Shown: positions 52,059 to 61,034, counted from the stretch's first letter. The stretch: DNA of 64,000 nt from Oceanobacillus caeni (GCF_019037185.1 NZ_JAHHXM010000010.1:28517-92516); one strand, 5' to 3'. Program-made: numbers and translations. Notes: a model not told the origin generated them from the letters alone.

Positions 52059-53594
52059 TTAATCAGAAACTGTTACTGATTCAGAAGACGTATTTGATTT
52101 TCCCTTTTTCATAATTTTCCCATCTGGTCCAACTCTTCGAATGAAGAAGGCTAGGATTAGTGCAAGTATGGCAATAAAGGTTGAGACAAGGAATGAAAAA
52201 TTAATTCCATGTAGCATCGCTTCATTTAAAATATGTGTTTTCATTTCTGCCAGTCCTTGTTTGGATGTCATAGCAGATGAATCCATATTTGCCATAGCAT
52301 CCTGCATTAATTCCTCGGCTTCCGCTTTGCTGTGCTTATTCATGATTGTAATTAATAGCGCAGAACCGATGGCACCGGAAACTTGTTGTAGCGTATTGTT
52401 CATCGCAGTTCCATGTGGATAATCTTTTTGTGGTAGTTGGTTTAAGCCATTTGTCATAATAGGCATCATTACCATTGACATACCAAAACTACGGATTGCA
52501 AAGAGAATCATTAGCGATACAAAGGAAATTTCCATATCTAATTTACTAAAATAAAACGTAGTTACAATTGTAATAATTAACCCAATAATACCTAAAGTCT
52601 TTGCCCCATATTTATCAAATAATCTACCTGTGATTGGGGACATGAATCCCATCACAAGAGCCCCTGGGAGCATTAATAATCCGGCATCCATTGGGCTAAA
52701 TCCACGAATCGTCTGTACATAAATTGGAAGAAGAATCATTCCCGAGAACATCGCAATTGCTAGGACAATGGAAATAGCAGATGATAGGGCAAACATGGAG
52801 TATTTATAGATTCTAAATTCAAGCATTGGTTCATCCATACGTAGTTGACGAAGAATAAGCCCGATAACAGAGATAGCACCTATAATGATCGATCCATAAA
52901 CGAATGGATTCGTCCATCCATCACTTCCTGCTTTACTAAACCCATAGAGAAGTCCGCCAAAACCAAAGCTGGATAAGATGAGTGAAAAGATATCCACTTT
53001 AATAGCTCGCTGGGGTGTCAGATTTTTTAACTTGAATATACCGATTACTAAGGATAATATCGCAATTGGTATAACAATATCGAATAACATTCTCCAGCTG
53101 TAATGTTCTACAATCCACCCTGATAAAGTTGGTCCTAAAGCAGGAGCGACAATCATTACCAGTCCAAAGGTTCCCATCGCTGCTCCTCGTTTTTCTACTG
53201 GGAAAGCAACAAGCATGACATTCATTAATAGTGGCATCATGACAGCAGAACCTGAAGCTTGAATCATACGTGCAGCTAAGAGCACTCCAAATGTTGGTGA
53301 TATGCTAGCTAGGATGGTACCTATTGTAAATAAAGACATTGCTGTTAGGAATAAACCTCTATTTGTAAAGCGTTGAATAAAGAACGCACTCGCTGGAATT
53401 AGTATCCCATTAATTAACATATATCCAGTTGTTAACCACTGTACAGCAGTTGCATCGACCTTGAACTCTGTCATAATGGAAGGGAGTGCAACATTTAACA
53501 ACGTTTCATTTAAGATAGCAACAAACGCACCAATAAAAAGAATGGCTATCATTCCATAGGGTGGTTTATGATGCATTGTATTTTCTTGTGACAT
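52059..53594 (-). CDS. MFS multidrug exporter, DHA2 (14-TM) family
   Basis: Drug:proton antiporter of 511 aa, 14 helices, LmrB/MdtP-like. LNETLLNVALPSIM and QWLTTGYMLINGILIP match the other exporter at 6.6 kb almost position for position, as does GFMSPITGRLFDKYGAK. Divergent from a TetR regulator that probably represses it. Ribosome site AGAAGG. Confidence 0.88.
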   Translation of the reverse strand: MSQENTMHHKPPYGMIAILFIGAFVAILNETLLNVALPSIMTEFKVDATAVQWLTTGYMLINGILIPASAFFIQRFTNRGLFLTAMSLFTIGTILASISPTFGVLLAARMIQASGSAVMMPLLMNVMLVAFPVEKRGAAMGTFGLVMIVAPALGPTLSGWIVEHYSWRMLFDIVIPIAILSLVIGIFKLKNLTPQRAIKVDIFSLILSSFGFGGLLYGFSKAGSDGWTNPFVYGSIIIGAISVIGLILRQLRMDEPMLEFRIYKYSMFALSSAISIVLAIAMFSGMILLPIYVQTIRGFSPMDAGLLMLPGALVMGFMSPITGRLFDKYGAKTLGIIGLIITIVTTFYFSKLDMEISFVSLMILFAIRSFGMSMVMMPIMTNGLNQLPQKDYPHGTAMNNTLQQVSGAIGSALLITIMNKHSKAEAEELMQDAMANMDSSAMTSKQGLAEMKTHILNEAMLHGINFSFLVSTFIAILALILAFFIRRVGPDGKIMKKGKSNTSSESVTVSD

Positions 53595-53884
53595 ATTTTA
53601 CCTTCTTTCTATTTATTAAAAAACGAAACACGAGCACGTAGGTTTAATTTATACCCAGCACATTAAATTATTACTACGTCTACCTTATAGTTTCTTGTGC
53701 AAAAAAATGAGTCCCCACCTTAACCAAAAAAAAGTGGGGTCCATTTAGATCTATATTTGACTTTATACATTCTATACCGATAGTACAAAAATATCAATCA
53801 TTATTTCCAATAAAATATAAACATTGATATATTAATGCTTAAGTTCTAAAATAAAAATAGACTAATGTTCTAAAGGTGGATTCT
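53595..53884. promoter_or_regulatory. Divergent TetR/exporter regulatory region
   Basis: CTATACCGATAG (53771-53782) is an inverted repeat (CTAT...ATAG) that could bind the TetR protein. In the exporter leader, GGACCCCAC and GTGGGGACTC (minus strand) form a hairpin followed by TTTTTTT, like an attenuator. TTCTAAA is repeated before the tetR start. All regulatory roles are inferred. Confidence 0.4.
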
Positions 53885-54763
53885 ATGAACGATAAGGAAA
53901 AGCAAATTATCAATGCGGCTCAAAAACTTTTTATTAAAAATGGGTTTCAAATGACTTCCATTCAAGATATATTGAATGAGGCGAAAATTGCAAAAGGCAC
54001 ATTTTATAATTATTTTAATTCAAAGAACGAATGTTTAATGGCCATTCTAAGTGCGGTTTATGAAGAGGTAATAAATGAAAGAATGGAACTTGCTTCTTAC
54101 GGAGAGTTAGATGATGAAAAATTGTTCGTTAAGCAAGTGGATGTTCGCTTTAAAATGGATAAAAAACATAACTTAATGGCTTTATTTAATTCCATCCCAA
54201 TATCTGATGATGAGGGTTTGAAATCGTTAATGAAAAAACAATATGAATTAGAATTAGAATGGGTTTCCAAAAGACTTATAGATCTTTATGGTCCAAATAT
54301 CAGTAAACACATAATGGATCATTCGATTACATTTTTAGGAATTCTTCAACATAGCATGCATGCAATAAAAATGTATAAAATGGAAACGAAAAAGACAGAA
54401 AATGTAATAGAATTTGCCCTTCGTCGAACTAAAATGATAATCCACTCTAACTCTGCGGATGAGGTGTTTTTTCATAAGGATTATTTATATTCATCCAATC
54501 AAAATAGAAATAGCGAAGAATATAAGGAAGAGTTAATTGATCAGTTACAAGAATTACAATCTACTATAAAAAATGATAATCATTACGTTGATTTTTTAAT
54601 AGATGAATTGCTAGAGGAAGCACCCCGGCTTTTCTTGATTGAAAGTGTGTTTACATCTTTGCGGAAAGAAGAAAAGGATGTAAATGTAATAAATAAGCTT
54701 AATGAAATATCACAACTTTTATTACGTTTTATGGAATGTTGGGAAAGTGAAAATGAAAAATAA
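53885..54763 (+). CDS. TetR-family transcriptional regulator
   Basis: Repressor of 292 aa with an N-terminal HTH (TSIQDILNEAKIAKGTFYNY, then FNSKNECL) and an unusually long C-terminal ligand domain for the family (about 190-220 aa is usual). ATG at 53885 with AAAGGTGG. Divergent from the DHA2 exporter, the presumed target. Confidence 0.88.
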   Translation: MNDKEKQIINAAQKLFIKNGFQMTSIQDILNEAKIAKGTFYNYFNSKNECLMAILSAVYEEVINERMELASYGELDDEKLFVKQVDVRFKMDKKHNLMALFNSIPISDDEGLKSLMKKQYELELEWVSKRLIDLYGPNISKHIMDHSITFLGILQHSMHAIKMYKMETKKTENVIEFALRRTKMIIHSNSADEVFFHKDYLYSSNQNRNSEEYKEELIDQLQELQSTIKNDNHYVDFLIDELLEEAPRLFLIESVFTSLRKEEKDVNVINKLNEISQLLLRFMECWESENEK

Positions 54764-54779
54764 AGAAAATTTCCACCAA

Positions 54780-54808
54780 TGGGGTTCTTACTGCCCGTTT
54801 AGATGAAA
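54780..54808 (-). repeat. Family A repeat fragment, copy A8
   Basis: ATGGGGTTCTTACTGCCCGT then TTAGATG is close to the reverse complement of the 5' end of A1/A4 (CACCTAAATGGGCAGTAAGA, then CTCCCAC). It is the only minus-orientation trace. Confidence 0.55.
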
Positions 54809-54817
54809 TAAAAATTT

Positions 54818-54844
54818 ACTGTCCAAATATTTGGGCAGTTTTTT
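54818..54844 (+). terminator. Terminator of the tetR gene
   Basis: ACTGTCCAA and TTGGGCAGT arms, then TTTTT. Confidence 0.8.
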
Positions 54845-54905
54845 GTCAATGATTCCATTATGATAAAATAGTAGAAAATGGTTCAATTTAGACTGGAGAG
54901 ATAGG

Positions 54906-55391
54906 ATGATGCCTTTATTTATAAAAAGGATGACTGAGAAATATGCAGTCGATGCACTATGCTGGAAATATGAAAAGCCATATGATTTTTATAATAATGT
55001 ATTATCGGGAAGTGCCATTATGGAGCTTCTTACATATAGATATTTTGCGGTTGTTAATGAGAAGAATCAATTAGTTGGATACTTTTGTATTGGAAAATCA
55101 GCGCAAATTCCATCTGGTGATCAAAAAGGAATATATAGTGAGGATTGTATAGATGTTGGTATAGCGATGAAGCCAGAACTTACTGGAAAAGGGAATGGAT
55201 ATCTCTTCTTCTCCCATATTCTTAAATATATTATGAAACTTGAGAAAGAAAAAGATATTAGACTAACGGTTGCAACGTTTAATCAACGAGCCATCCAATT
55301 GTATAAGAAATTAGGATTTGTGAAACTAAGAAAATTTAAAAGTGATCATATCGAGTATCTTCTGATGAAGAAGGAAGTTAATGGAGAATGA
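54906..55391 (+). CDS. GNAT-family N-acetyltransferase (RimI/RimJ-like)
   Basis: Acetyltransferase of 161 aa. Motif A region VGIAMKPELTGKGNGYLFFS (ELTGKGNG as acetyl-CoA loop) and TVATFNQRAIQLYKKLGFVK at the C-terminus. GGAGAG before paired ATGs at 54906 and 54909. Acceptor unknown. Confidence 0.82.
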   Translation: MMPLFIKRMTEKYAVDALCWKYEKPYDFYNNVLSGSAIMELLTYRYFAVVNEKNQLVGYFCIGKSAQIPSGDQKGIYSEDCIDVGIAMKPELTGKGNGYLFFSHILKYIMKLEKEKDIRLTVATFNQRAIQLYKKLGFVKLRKFKSDHIEYLLMKKEVNGE

Positions 55392-55408
55392 CAGGCAAAG
55401 AAGATATG

Positions 55409-55438
55409 AAAAAGTGCAACTCCTAAATAGAGTTGCAC
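55409..55438 (-). terminator. Terminator of the C45 peptidase gene
   Basis: Perfect arms GTGCAACTC and GAGTTGCAC, followed by TTTTTC on the minus strand. Confidence 0.8.
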
Positions 55439-55448
55439 GAATTGCTCG

Positions 55449-56495
55449 TTATATTTTTTCCATATGGGCAAAACTTAGGTTCGTGTCTATCTCCCCAGTT
55501 ATTTGGTTTAAAGAGATATCATTTCCATCTATCCATTCTTGGAAATCAAAGATAATAGGTTTTTGGTCACCACCTAAAGCGAACCATACCTTCAATTCAT
55601 TAGGTTGGTAGGTTGAAGTATGGATCGTACCTCCCCAATTTTTATACTCCTTAGAGAACACTCCTTTATCCGTATCGTTCATCATTCGAAATGCTTGATA
55701 AACATCTGTTGCTTGATTTTGATGTTTTTTCATAGCTTCTAATCGACGGTAGGAATCATCTAGGTAGCGTTTATTTTCGGATTTTTGCAGTTCAAAATGA
55801 TTCGTACACATATTCGATTGACGAATTTGCACAGACCTGGGACTTGCCTCAACGATATATGCTTCTCCTTTTTTATCAAGAACGATGTAACTAAAAGAAT
55901 GACGATGGGGAATTTCTTTTAGCATTGCTATTGCTTCATCTACATTTGCGCAGTTTTCTAATACCATTCTGCTAATCATGTGGCAAACAAATCCATCTTT
56001 TGGTTTTTTTCTTTGGATAGAATTATAACCTAAGGCGAGCCCCTTTTCATTCATTCCATCCATTCTCCCAGTAACTCGTTGCTGTGGACCAACCGTGGCA
56101 AAACCATCATCATAAGGTTGGAAAAAGCTATATCTTCCTTCATAGGTTTTAGGATGATAATCATAGTTACGGACCATGAAATCCTTTCCTGTAAAAATCG
56201 AGCAACCACTTTTTTCTATTTCTACCCGATAGCCACCATAATCTCTTAAAATAGATTCTATTGGTTCCTCTAACGCATCATGTAATCCCTCGAGTTCTTC
56301 CCAAATTCCAGGGGCAAACTCATTTAGAATTCGTTGCGTGTCTGATGGATCGATTCGAAATTTAGGTTCTCTTAATTTCCAAGCCTTTTTACGGTTTTTA
56401 ACAATAAAAGAATCCTTTAATTGTTTTCCTTGCATAAGTCCAAAGTCATAATGACTCCCTCGAAACTGTATAATGTCGCTATAAATTTGTTTCAT
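55449..56495 (-). CDS. C45-family peptidase / acyltransferase (Ntn hydrolase)
   Basis: Homologue of fungal isopenicillin N acyltransferase-type Ntn hydrolases, 348 aa. The nucleophile is the Cys of SGCSIFTGKDFMVRNYDYHP, normally exposed by autoproteolysis before Cys. GRMDGMNEKGLALGYNS and SYIVLDKKGEAYIVEASP fit. ATG at 56495 with GGTAAGGAAG is chosen over 56516. No signal peptide, so cytoplasmic. Substrate unknown, perhaps N-acyl amino acids. Confidence 0.82.
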   Translation of the reverse strand: MKQIYSDIIQFRGSHYDFGLMQGKQLKDSFIVKNRKKAWKLREPKFRIDPSDTQRILNEFAPGIWEELEGLHDALEEPIESILRDYGGYRVEIEKSGCSIFTGKDFMVRNYDYHPKTYEGRYSFFQPYDDGFATVGPQQRVTGRMDGMNEKGLALGYNSIQRKKPKDGFVCHMISRMVLENCANVDEAIAMLKEIPHRHSFSYIVLDKKGEAYIVEASPRSVQIRQSNMCTNHFELQKSENKRYLDDSYRRLEAMKKHQNQATDVYQAFRMMNDTDKGVFSKEYKNWGGTIHTSTYQPNELKVWFALGGDQKPIIFDFQEWIDGNDISLNQITGEIDTNLSFAHMEKI

Positions 56496-56730
56496 TTTCC
56501 ACTTCCTTACCAACATAAATTATTCTTCCTAGACTAATTTTACAACTTAATTCTCTTTAAGAAAAACATTTCAAGTCTTACTGGAAATTTACAATTTTCG
56601 CACTAATAAAACGTTGGTATGTTAGAGTTTATCATAATTGTGAACAATTTATGACATCTTAATATTAAGGTACATTTTTACAGTGAAAAGGGTTAAAATC
56701 AAGTTGATTAATTCTTAGGGGGAAACTAAT

Positions 56731-56946
56731 TTGCATAAAGCAATCTTTGAACTAGAACCATTAACATGCCCATCTTGTATCACTAATATTGAGGATACGC
56801 TTAATACCACAAAAGGAATTTATTCAGCCAATGTATCTTTTAGTTCAAAAATGGTGGAAACACAATATGATGAAGGTAAAATTAAAGCAAAAGAAATTGA
56901 AGGCGTTATTCGAGATTTAGGGTATCCAGTATTATCAGTAAAATAA
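56731..56946 (+). CDS. Heavy-metal-associated domain protein (CopZ-like)
   Basis: Single HMA domain, 71 aa. The metal pair is CPSC in LTCPSCITNIEDTL, in place of the usual GMxCxxC, and the fold ends DLGYPVLSVK. TTG start with AGGGGG. No copper ATPase nearby; it may be a stand-alone chaperone. The palindrome AATTGTGAACAATT (56636-56649) lies 80 bases upstream. Confidence 0.85.
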   Translation: MHKAIFELEPLTCPSCITNIEDTLNTTKGIYSANVSFSSKMVETQYDEGKIKAKEIEGVIRDLGYPVLSVK

Positions 56947-56970
56947 TATTTTGATTTTATATATAGTAAT

Positions 56971-57012
56971 AAAGAGCACTTGCAGTTCAGTTTGCAAGTG
57001 CTCTTTATTTTT
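56971..57012 (+). terminator. Terminator of the HMA gene
   Basis: Near-perfect arms AAAGAGCACTTGCA and TGCAAGTGCTCTTT, then ATTTTTTT. Confidence 0.85.
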
Positions 57013-57084
57013 TTAACCTGTCCATACAAAAGATTGTCAACTGAATATTATATAAAGAACGTATTAGGAAAGGAGGGGTCTACA

Positions 57085-57324
57085 TTGTTTGAAGTTTATG
57101 ACATTGCGATTATTCCACTTATACTAGGGGTTGTTGAGTTATTTAAGCGAGGGGGGTTACCTGTAAAATATTCCCCTTTTGTCGCTGTAGGTGTCGGGCT
57201 GCTTTTTGGATTACTTTATCTCGATACAGAAATAAAACAAAGAATTATCATTGGGTTGATGCTTGGTTTATCAGCAACAGGTTTATACAGCGGTAGCAAA
57301 AACATTACACAAAAAAAGGAGTAA
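57085..57324 (+). CDS. Small two-helix membrane protein (holin-like)
   Basis: A 79-aa protein with TTG start and AAAGGAGGGG, reading LFEVYDIAIIPLILGVVELF. Two hydrophobic segments (about 5-17 and 27-42) plus a third Gly-rich one (GLMLGLSATGLYSG). It resembles small phage-type holin proteins in Bacillus, but no phage genes adjoin. The longer in-frame part upstream has no ribosome site. Confidence 0.6.
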   Translation: MFEVYDIAIIPLILGVVELFKRGGLPVKYSPFVAVGVGLLFGLLYLDTEIKQRIIIGLMLGLSATGLYSGSKNITQKKE

Positions 57325-57454
57325 CTGTATTCTTTTACACCTAAAAATAAGAATAAAAGCCTGAAAAGCTAAAAATGATGTAAATAACTACGTGACCAGT
57401 CCAAGCTTTTTTTTCAAGTATACGTATGCTAATAACGAGAAGGGAGGGGATTAT

Positions 57455-57739
57455 ATGTGTTATCACGATTCAGGTAGACATCGTCATAGTTCTTGCTGTA
57501 GGGAACACCATCACCATCATAGATGTAGAGAATGGGACCATCATGATGAACGTAGAGGATGTCACCACCACGATGATAGACGTGGAGGATGGAACCGTCA
57601 TGATGATGAATGTAGAAGATGTCACCATCATGATGATAGACGTAGAAGATGTCACCATCATAATGACCACTTTGGACCTATCTATCATGGTAAGAGAAAT
57701 AAAAGGGAATTTTGTCATTGCTGCAATAGATATTTCTAA
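57455..57739 (+). CDS. His/Cys/Asp/Arg-rich repeat protein, 94 aa
   Basis: Unrecognised. Repeats of CHHHDDRR (RGCHHHDDRRGG, RRCHHHDDRRRR, RCHHHND) after CCREHHHHHRCREWDHHDE; ends CHCCNRYF. Very strong ribosome site (AGAAGGGAGGGG). Likely metal-binding; composition would suit a spore coat protein, but this is inference. DNA repeats of about 24-30 bases keep other frames open too. Confidence 0.65.
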   Translation: MCYHDSGRHRHSSCCREHHHHHRCREWDHHDERRGCHHHDDRRGGWNRHDDECRRCHHHDDRRRRCHHHNDHFGPIYHGKRNKREFCHCCNRYF

Positions 57740-57777
57740 AACAGACGGTTTTTTGAGTTGTGGTTTGGTAGATCAAG

Positions 57778-57802
57778 GGCTAGAGTTTGGAGAACTCTAG
57801 CC
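57778..57802 (+). terminator. Hairpin after the His-rich gene
   Basis: Perfect arms GGCTAGAGTT and AACTCTAGCC, then TATAAATTT. Confidence 0.6.
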
Positions 57803-57888
57803 TATAAATTTCCTGGCTTTTCTACTTTATTTGTCTGGTTAATATCGTTTCGCAGTCAAAATGGTCGGCATTTGCATTTAGAAAAAGT

Positions 57889-57926
57889 AAAAGAGCAATT
57901 CTCGAGGTATCTCAAGAATCGCTCTA
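57889..57926 (-). terminator. Terminator of the tRNA-Thr gene
   Basis: Minus strand AGAGCGATTCTTGA and TCGAGAATTGCTCT arms, then TTTACTTTTTC. Confidence 0.8.
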
Positions 57927-57945
57927 TGTCAGGGTTTAAGGTTAA

Positions 57946-58018
57946 TGCTGGTGAGAGGACTCGAACCTCCGACCCCTTCATTACGAGTGAAGTGCACTAC
58001 CAACTGTGCTACACCAGC
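57946..58018 (-). tRNA. tRNA-Thr (anticodon CGU)
   Basis: On the minus strand the cloverleaf is complete: acceptor GCTGGTG/CACCAGC, D-arm GCAC/GTGC, anticodon stem CTTCA/TGAAG with loop CTCGTAA (anticodon CGU, codon ACG), and T-arm GGAGG-TTCGAGT-CCTCT. 73 bases including discriminator A; CCA is not encoded. Isolated single tRNA gene. Confidence 0.95.
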
Positions 58019-58239
58019 AAATAGCGAAAGTTTAAAAAGTACACTAAAAATAATAATCCTTTTTAATTATTAGTTCAAGTCTTTGAATAAATGTTTGAAG
58101 ATTTAAATTTTAAATTTCCTAAAGACTAGAAGAATTATCCATTATGTGAAACAAACGTCACTTGATGTTGAGGGGATTCTTTGGAATAATAGATTTATAA
58201 TTAATATAAGAATGAATATACATATGGAGGATTAAATGT

Positions 58240-58800
58240 ATGAAAATAGTAGCAATGGTCGGAAGTGTTCGGAGAGAGTCTTATAACATGAAATTAGTTC
58301 GGTATATGCAAGAAAGATATTCGAATAAAGTAGAAATCGAGATTCTTCCTATAAACGAACTTCCTTTCTTTAATGAGGATGAAGAATTAAATCCGCCTGA
58401 ACTTGTGAAGATATTAAGGGAAAAGATAAAAGAAAGTGACGGTATTTTATTTGCCACTCCTGAATATAATGCCTCCATTCCAGCTGTCTTAAAGAATGCT
58501 ATCGATTGGTTTTCAAGAGTGGAACCGGTCTTAGTGAATAAACCAGCAATGATTGTTGGGGCATCCATAGGAGCATTAGGTACCGTGAAAGCTCAACTAC
58601 ACCTTCGCGAAATCTTAAATGCTAAAAATGTTTCAACAAGAATATTACCAGGAAATGAAGTTTATGTAGGCTCCATACATCAAAAAGTGGATGAACATGG
58701 TAATTTAACGGACGGGGGTACCATTCAATTTATTGATTCTGTGATGGATGAATATATAAAATGGGTTGAAAGAACAGTTGAATTAGAGACTTCTTATTAA
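58240..58800 (+). CDS. NAD(P)H-dependent FMN reductase
   Basis: Flavodoxin-fold reductase of 186 aa, paralogue of that at 22 kb (GSVRRESYNMKLVRYMQERY at the N-terminus). ATPEYNASIPAVLKNAIDWF and GASIGALGTVKAQLHLREIL match the family. Ribosome site ATGGAGG. Probably azoreductase/quinone reductase-like; the acceptor is unknown. Confidence 0.87.
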   Translation: MKIVAMVGSVRRESYNMKLVRYMQERYSNKVEIEILPINELPFFNEDEELNPPELVKILREKIKESDGILFATPEYNASIPAVLKNAIDWFSRVEPVLVNKPAMIVGASIGALGTVKAQLHLREILNAKNVSTRILPGNEVYVGSIHQKVDEHGNLTDGGTIQFIDSVMDEYIKWVERTVELETSY

Positions 58801-58816
58801 TAGATTGAAAGATGAT

Positions 58817-58857
58817 TGGAACGCTTGGATTTTTTTATGATCCCAGCGTTTTTTTAT
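58817..58857 (+). terminator. Terminator of the FMN reductase gene
   Basis: AACGCTTGGAT and ATCCCAGCGTT arms, then TTTTTTT. Confidence 0.85.
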
Positions 58858-58933
58858 TTATCCCTTAATAAATACATTTTCATTTTCTTCTAGGGCATAC
58901 TACTTCATGAAAATACATTTAGGGGTGAGTAAA

Positions 58934-59662
58934 TTGAATAGGTATTTAATTTTATTAACCAGTTTGGCGGTACTAGGTTTGTGGGCGGTTCCGTTTGCCT
59001 CTGCAGAATCCAATCATCCTTTTATTGAATCTGTTTTGGGAACAGAACATAAAATGGAAGAAAAAAGAGGGGATGGACATTTTCTCTCCGATTCGATGGT
59101 AAAGTTACATGCGAAAGAGCTTGGAATAGAGATAGAAGATAAAGATATGGAAACATTAAAAGCTGAGGTTCAGGAAGCTTTAATAATGAATGCTGCTGAA
59201 GAAATGGAAGTAGAAATAGAGCTGGAAGATACGAGTATGGAAGATATAAAGAAAAAAGTTCATCAAGCGAGAATAGTAAAGAAAGCGGAAGAACTAGGAA
59301 TTAAATCTGATGATACGGATTCTAAAACACTCGCCAAGATGGTTTATGAAGCCGATATAAAACAGGAAGCAGAAGAATTAGGAATTCCGACTAAAGATAA
59401 GGGAAGTAAAGAACTTAAAAAGATAATCATGGAGAAGAAAATAAAGCAAGAAGCAGATGCTCTTGAAATTCATGCAGATGGAAAAGAGTTGCGAGAATTG
59501 GCAAAGGAGGTACAGGAAGCAAAAGTATTGCAAGCAGCTAATACACTTGGAATCGACACGGAAGGAAAAAGTGTAGAAGAAATTCTAGATACTATCATTA
59601 CAGACTATTATGATGAAGCAAAAAGTATAGGAGTGTATCCTTTTGAAGGGGAACTTCATTAG
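58934..59662 (+). CDS. Secreted helical-repeat protein
   Basis: Not recognised by name. TTG start at 58934 with AGGGGTGAG gives a signal peptide (MNRYLILLTSLAVLGLWAVP, then FASA) cleaved before ESN. The mature part is about five imperfect repeats of 33-36 aa following AEELGIxxxxKxxxxLxKxVxEAxI, e.g. KAEELGIKSDDTDSKTLAKM and QEAEELGIPTKDKGSKELKK. Highly charged, no Cys, no anchor. CATACTA upstream (58896) equals a sigma-G -10, but no good -35 is seen. Confidence 0.75.
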   Translation: MNRYLILLTSLAVLGLWAVPFASAESNHPFIESVLGTEHKMEEKRGDGHFLSDSMVKLHAKELGIEIEDKDMETLKAEVQEALIMNAAEEMEVEIELEDTSMEDIKKKVHQARIVKKAEELGIKSDDTDSKTLAKMVYEADIKQEAEELGIPTKDKGSKELKKIIMEKKIKQEADALEIHADGKELRELAKEVQEAKVLQAANTLGIDTEGKSVEEILDTIITDYYDEAKSIGVYPFEGELH

Positions 59663-59765
59663 AAAAGAAAGATAAGGCGCTTCGTTTTTGGCTTAACGGG
59701 CTTTTCCTTTGAAGTATGAAACACAAATAGAGTAATGAAAATTACATAATGAACCCAACCAGAAT

Positions 59766-59807
59766 AGCAGAGCAATTCGTAAAAGAATTTGCTTCTGCTT
59801 TTTTTAT
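59766..59807 (+). terminator. Terminator after the secreted repeat protein
   Basis: AGCAGA and TCTGCT with inner CAA/TTG pairing, then TTTTTTT. Confidence 0.7.
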
Positions 59808-59818
59808 GAATAGGCATT

Positions 59819-60026
59819 CTCACGGACGTTTGAAGCAAAAAGCAGCGGTGTTTTGTCCGTGACAAGGGCACTCACGGACGTTTGAAGCAAATAGCAGCGG
59901 TGTTTTGTCCGTGACAAGGGCACTCACGGACGTTTGAAGCAAAAAGCAGCGGTGTTTTGTACGTGACAAGGACTCTCACGAACGTTTGAAGCAAGAAGTA
60001 GTGGTATTTTGTCCGTGATATACGGT
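59819..60026. repeat. 52-bp tandem array, four units
   Basis: Units begin at 59819, 59871, 59923 and 59975, an exact 52-base step, each CTCACGGACGTTTGAAGCAA ... GTCCGTGACA. CACGGAC and GTCCGTG form an inverted repeat in each unit; units 3 and 4 carry arm changes. Fills most of the 59663-60179 gap. Confidence 0.9.
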
Positions 60027-60179
60027 CTATTATTTTTTAAAGAATATTAGTACTTAATCTCAATAACTAAAGCTATTTCAAAATCAGAAGTATAAATAGG
60101 ATTCTTAAAATTTATTGGTATTAGTTTTCCGGATTGGTTATATAAATGAGATAAGAGATAAAATAAGGGGGTCTATTAA

Positions 60180-61034
60180 TTGGGAGGAAGTAAGTGGAAA
60201 TTAATTTTAACATTATTGGTTTCCCTAATGTTTGTTCTATTCCTTGCAGCGTGTGGTGGGAATGATGCTACTTCAAGTAATGAAGGAGAAGAGGCAAACA
60301 ATGGGGAAGAAACAGCTAATACGGATGGAGAGGCTAGTTCTAATGAAAGTGAATTAGAAGACACGTATACCGTTGTTAGTGATACATCTTTTGTTCCATT
60401 CGAATTTAAAGGTGAGGATGGAGAATATACCGGATTTGATATTGAGTTAATTAAAGCTATCGCTGAAGAAGCTGGATTTGAAATCAATTTAGAAACAACA
60501 AACTTTGATGGAGTTATTCCGGGTCTTCAAACTGGTCAATTTGATATTGCTATAGCTGGAATTAGTATTACAGAAGATAGAAAACAAGTCATTGATTATA
60601 GTGATCCTTACTATGAATCCGGTTTACAAATTGGGGTTGCAAAGGATAATGATGAGATTCAAAGTATTGAGGATTTAGAAGGAAAAATAGTTGCAACACG
60701 TATGGGATCAACAAGTTCACAATTTATTAAAGATAATATTGATGGTGCAGAGTCTAAAGAATATGAACAACTAGATCAAGCATATTTAGCGGTGGAAAAT
60801 GGAAGTGCAGATGCCATTCTATATGATGCGCCAAACGTAAACTATTACATTAATACAACAGGAGAAAAATTAAAAGCGGTTGGTGAACTATATCAAGCAG
60901 AAGACTATGGGATCGCGGTTACGAAAGGTAAGGAAGAATTAGTTACTGCAATTAATGATGCACTTGCAACACTAAAGGAAAATGGAACATATGACGAAAT
61001 CTATGAAACTTGGTTTGGTGCAAAACAAGAATAA
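60180..61034 (+). CDS. Polar amino-acid ABC substrate-binding lipoprotein
   Basis: SBP_bac_3 receptor, 284 aa. TTG start with AGGGGG, lipobox LAAC, a Glu/Asn/Ser-rich linker, then YTVVSDTSFVPFEFKGEDGE and GLQTGQFDIAIAGISITEDR. GlnH/ArtP-like: glutamine, arginine or similar. First gene of the operon. Confidence 0.88.
   Translation: MGGSKWKLILTLLVSLMFVLFLAACGGNDATSSNEGEEANNGEETANTDGEASSNESELEDTYTVVSDTSFVPFEFKGEDGEYTGFDIELIKAIAEEAGFEINLETTNFDGVIPGLQTGQFDIAIAGISITEDRKQVIDYSDPYYESGLQIGVAKDNDEIQSIEDLEGKIVATRMGSTSSQFIKDNIDGAESKEYEQLDQAYLAVENGSADAILYDAPNVNYYINTTGEKLKAVGELYQAEDYGIAVTKGKEELVTAINDALATLKENGTYDEIYETWFGAKQE

Noticed and set aside
57085..57324. Prophage holin
   Set aside because: Holin-like shape only; no lysin, portal, terminase or integrase genes nearby, so no prophage is called.
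57426..57800. 124-aa ORF in another frame over the His-rich gene
   Set aside because: Kept open by short DNA repeats; lacks a ribosome site while the His-rich frame has a strong one.
57758..58024. 88-aa plus-strand ORF
   Set aside because: Overlaps the tRNA-Thr gene and terminators; no ribosome site.
59819..60026. CRISPR array or attachment site
   Set aside because: Exact 52-base head-to-tail units, no unique spacers, no integrase nearby.
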